This document shows positions 63,472 to 64,000 of a stretch of 64,000 bases of DNA, one piece after another. Below the pieces are notes generated by a model that did no database searches, had not been told where the DNA came from, and saw nothing but the letters and a program-made list of their open reading frames with translations. The position numbers were made by a program, and so were the translations under genes. This DNA comes from Chamaea fasciata (Eukaryota > Chordata > Aves > Passeriformes > Sylviidae): NCBI GenBank assembly GCA_029207755.1, contig JARCOQ010000002.1:14213156-14277155 (forward strand), given 5' to 3'. The stretch's first letter is position 1, and every line of letters begins with the position of its first letter.

Positions 63472-64000
63472 ATTTACACATTAAATTTGTGTTTTATTTG
63501 ATACAATTTCTTAGCAAAACTACTCTATGGATACATCCCACCAAAATTTCTTTTCCCCAGTGGTGCCCTATAAGTTTTATTTTCTCTTTATCAATCATCC
63601 CTGGATCAGTCATATTCATCCTATTCTTCCTGTGTTACCTCACAGTACTTTTGATAAGATACATCTTCCTCTTTGATTTTCTCTTCAAACTTCTCCACGG
63701 CTTCAGCTGCTCTACTCCTTTCTTCCAACTTCATTAACCTAGATGCTTTAGAAAACTGGCCAGTTTTTCCTGCGGCAAGTTCAGGGTCAGTGGGCAAAGC
63801 TGCAATTTGCATGCTTTGATCCACCGAGTGAATTAGCCGAATGAAGCAGGGGATTAGACAACGCAAAAATATGATTCAAGCTACAGAACATAAGATAAAT
63901 AATATTACCTTTTTCCACCAGACACCTTGCCCAAATAGCTGGTCCCACCATGAGGCCTGAAGTATGGAATTCCATTTCTGGACAGGCACATGAGCTACCT
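63472..64000 (-). pseudogene. env: Env transmembrane C-terminus, cut by window edge
   Basis: Minus-strand frames hold a hydrophobic stretch (near 63840-63910, with a stop inside it) ending in a CLIPCF-type segment. A tail of about 60 residues follows, rich in Glu, Lys and Ala (KLEERSRAAEAVEKFEEK) and ending at 63621. Its position just before a polypurine tract and LTR fits the membrane-spanning and cytoplasmic end of a retroviral TM protein. Two overlapping frames (63621-63866 and 63787-63975) indicate a stop or frameshift. The assignment rests on position and hydrophobicity, not on a catalytic motif. The rest of the provirus lies beyond 64000. Confidence 0.6.

Noticed and set aside
1..64000. 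CRISPR arrays, bacterial operons, tRNA or rRNA genes
   Set aside because: None seen; sequence character is vertebrate, and no spaced direct repeats or cloverleaf-type sequences were found by eye.

Overview
The window looks like bird DNA, most likely from a songbird. The evidence is three 5'-truncated CR1 LINE tails with the usual avian 3' end, LTR families typical of birds, and AT-rich unique sequence with few simple repeats. The host is an inference; no species marker was found. I found no host protein-coding gene, tRNA, rRNA or CRISPR array. The short ORFs outside the retroviral parts look like chance ORFs.

Layout: a nested pair of solo LTRs (351-1880, with a younger LTR at 980-1603); a 6.7 kb minus-strand provirus (3696-10372) with both LTRs, a 5-bp target duplication, a tRNA-Lys-type primer binding site and gag-pro-pol but no env; a related solo LTR (11024-11768); a short solo LTR (14584-14855); a plus-strand solo LTR (17066-17744); a second nested pair (19040-21315, with an LTR at 19763-21222); a near-complete LTR (23408-23997) and a fragment of the same family (27090-27280); a second provirus on the plus strand (29769-33543), heavily deleted; a CR1 tail (36332-36910); two minus-strand LTRs (about 40062-40640 and 40764-41354); a solo LTR related to the first provirus (42604-43419); two solo LTRs (50322-50980, 51326-51731); a truncated LTR (52858-53460); two CR1 pieces (56852-56952, 58345-58848); and the 3' end of a third provirus (62883-64000), cut by the window edge. 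About 30 percent of the window is LTR-derived by my rough tally. The rest is unique AT-rich sequence in which I see no gene.

The most interesting signal is in the first provirus. Its gag, protease, reverse transcriptase and integrase lie in one reading frame across about 4 kb, with only two compensating single-base shifts in the RNase H region. Yet it carries at least 16 in-frame stops, many at TGG-like positions, together with Gly-to-Arg, Asp-to-Asn and Glu-to-Lys type changes. This pattern suggests G-to-A hypermutation (APOBEC-type editing) at insertion rather than slow decay. The second provirus is chimeric: a dUTPase-protease remnant and part of RT/RNase H run directly into the transmembrane end of env.

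All coordinates were read by eye. LTR ends backed by target-site duplications are firm; the others are approximate.
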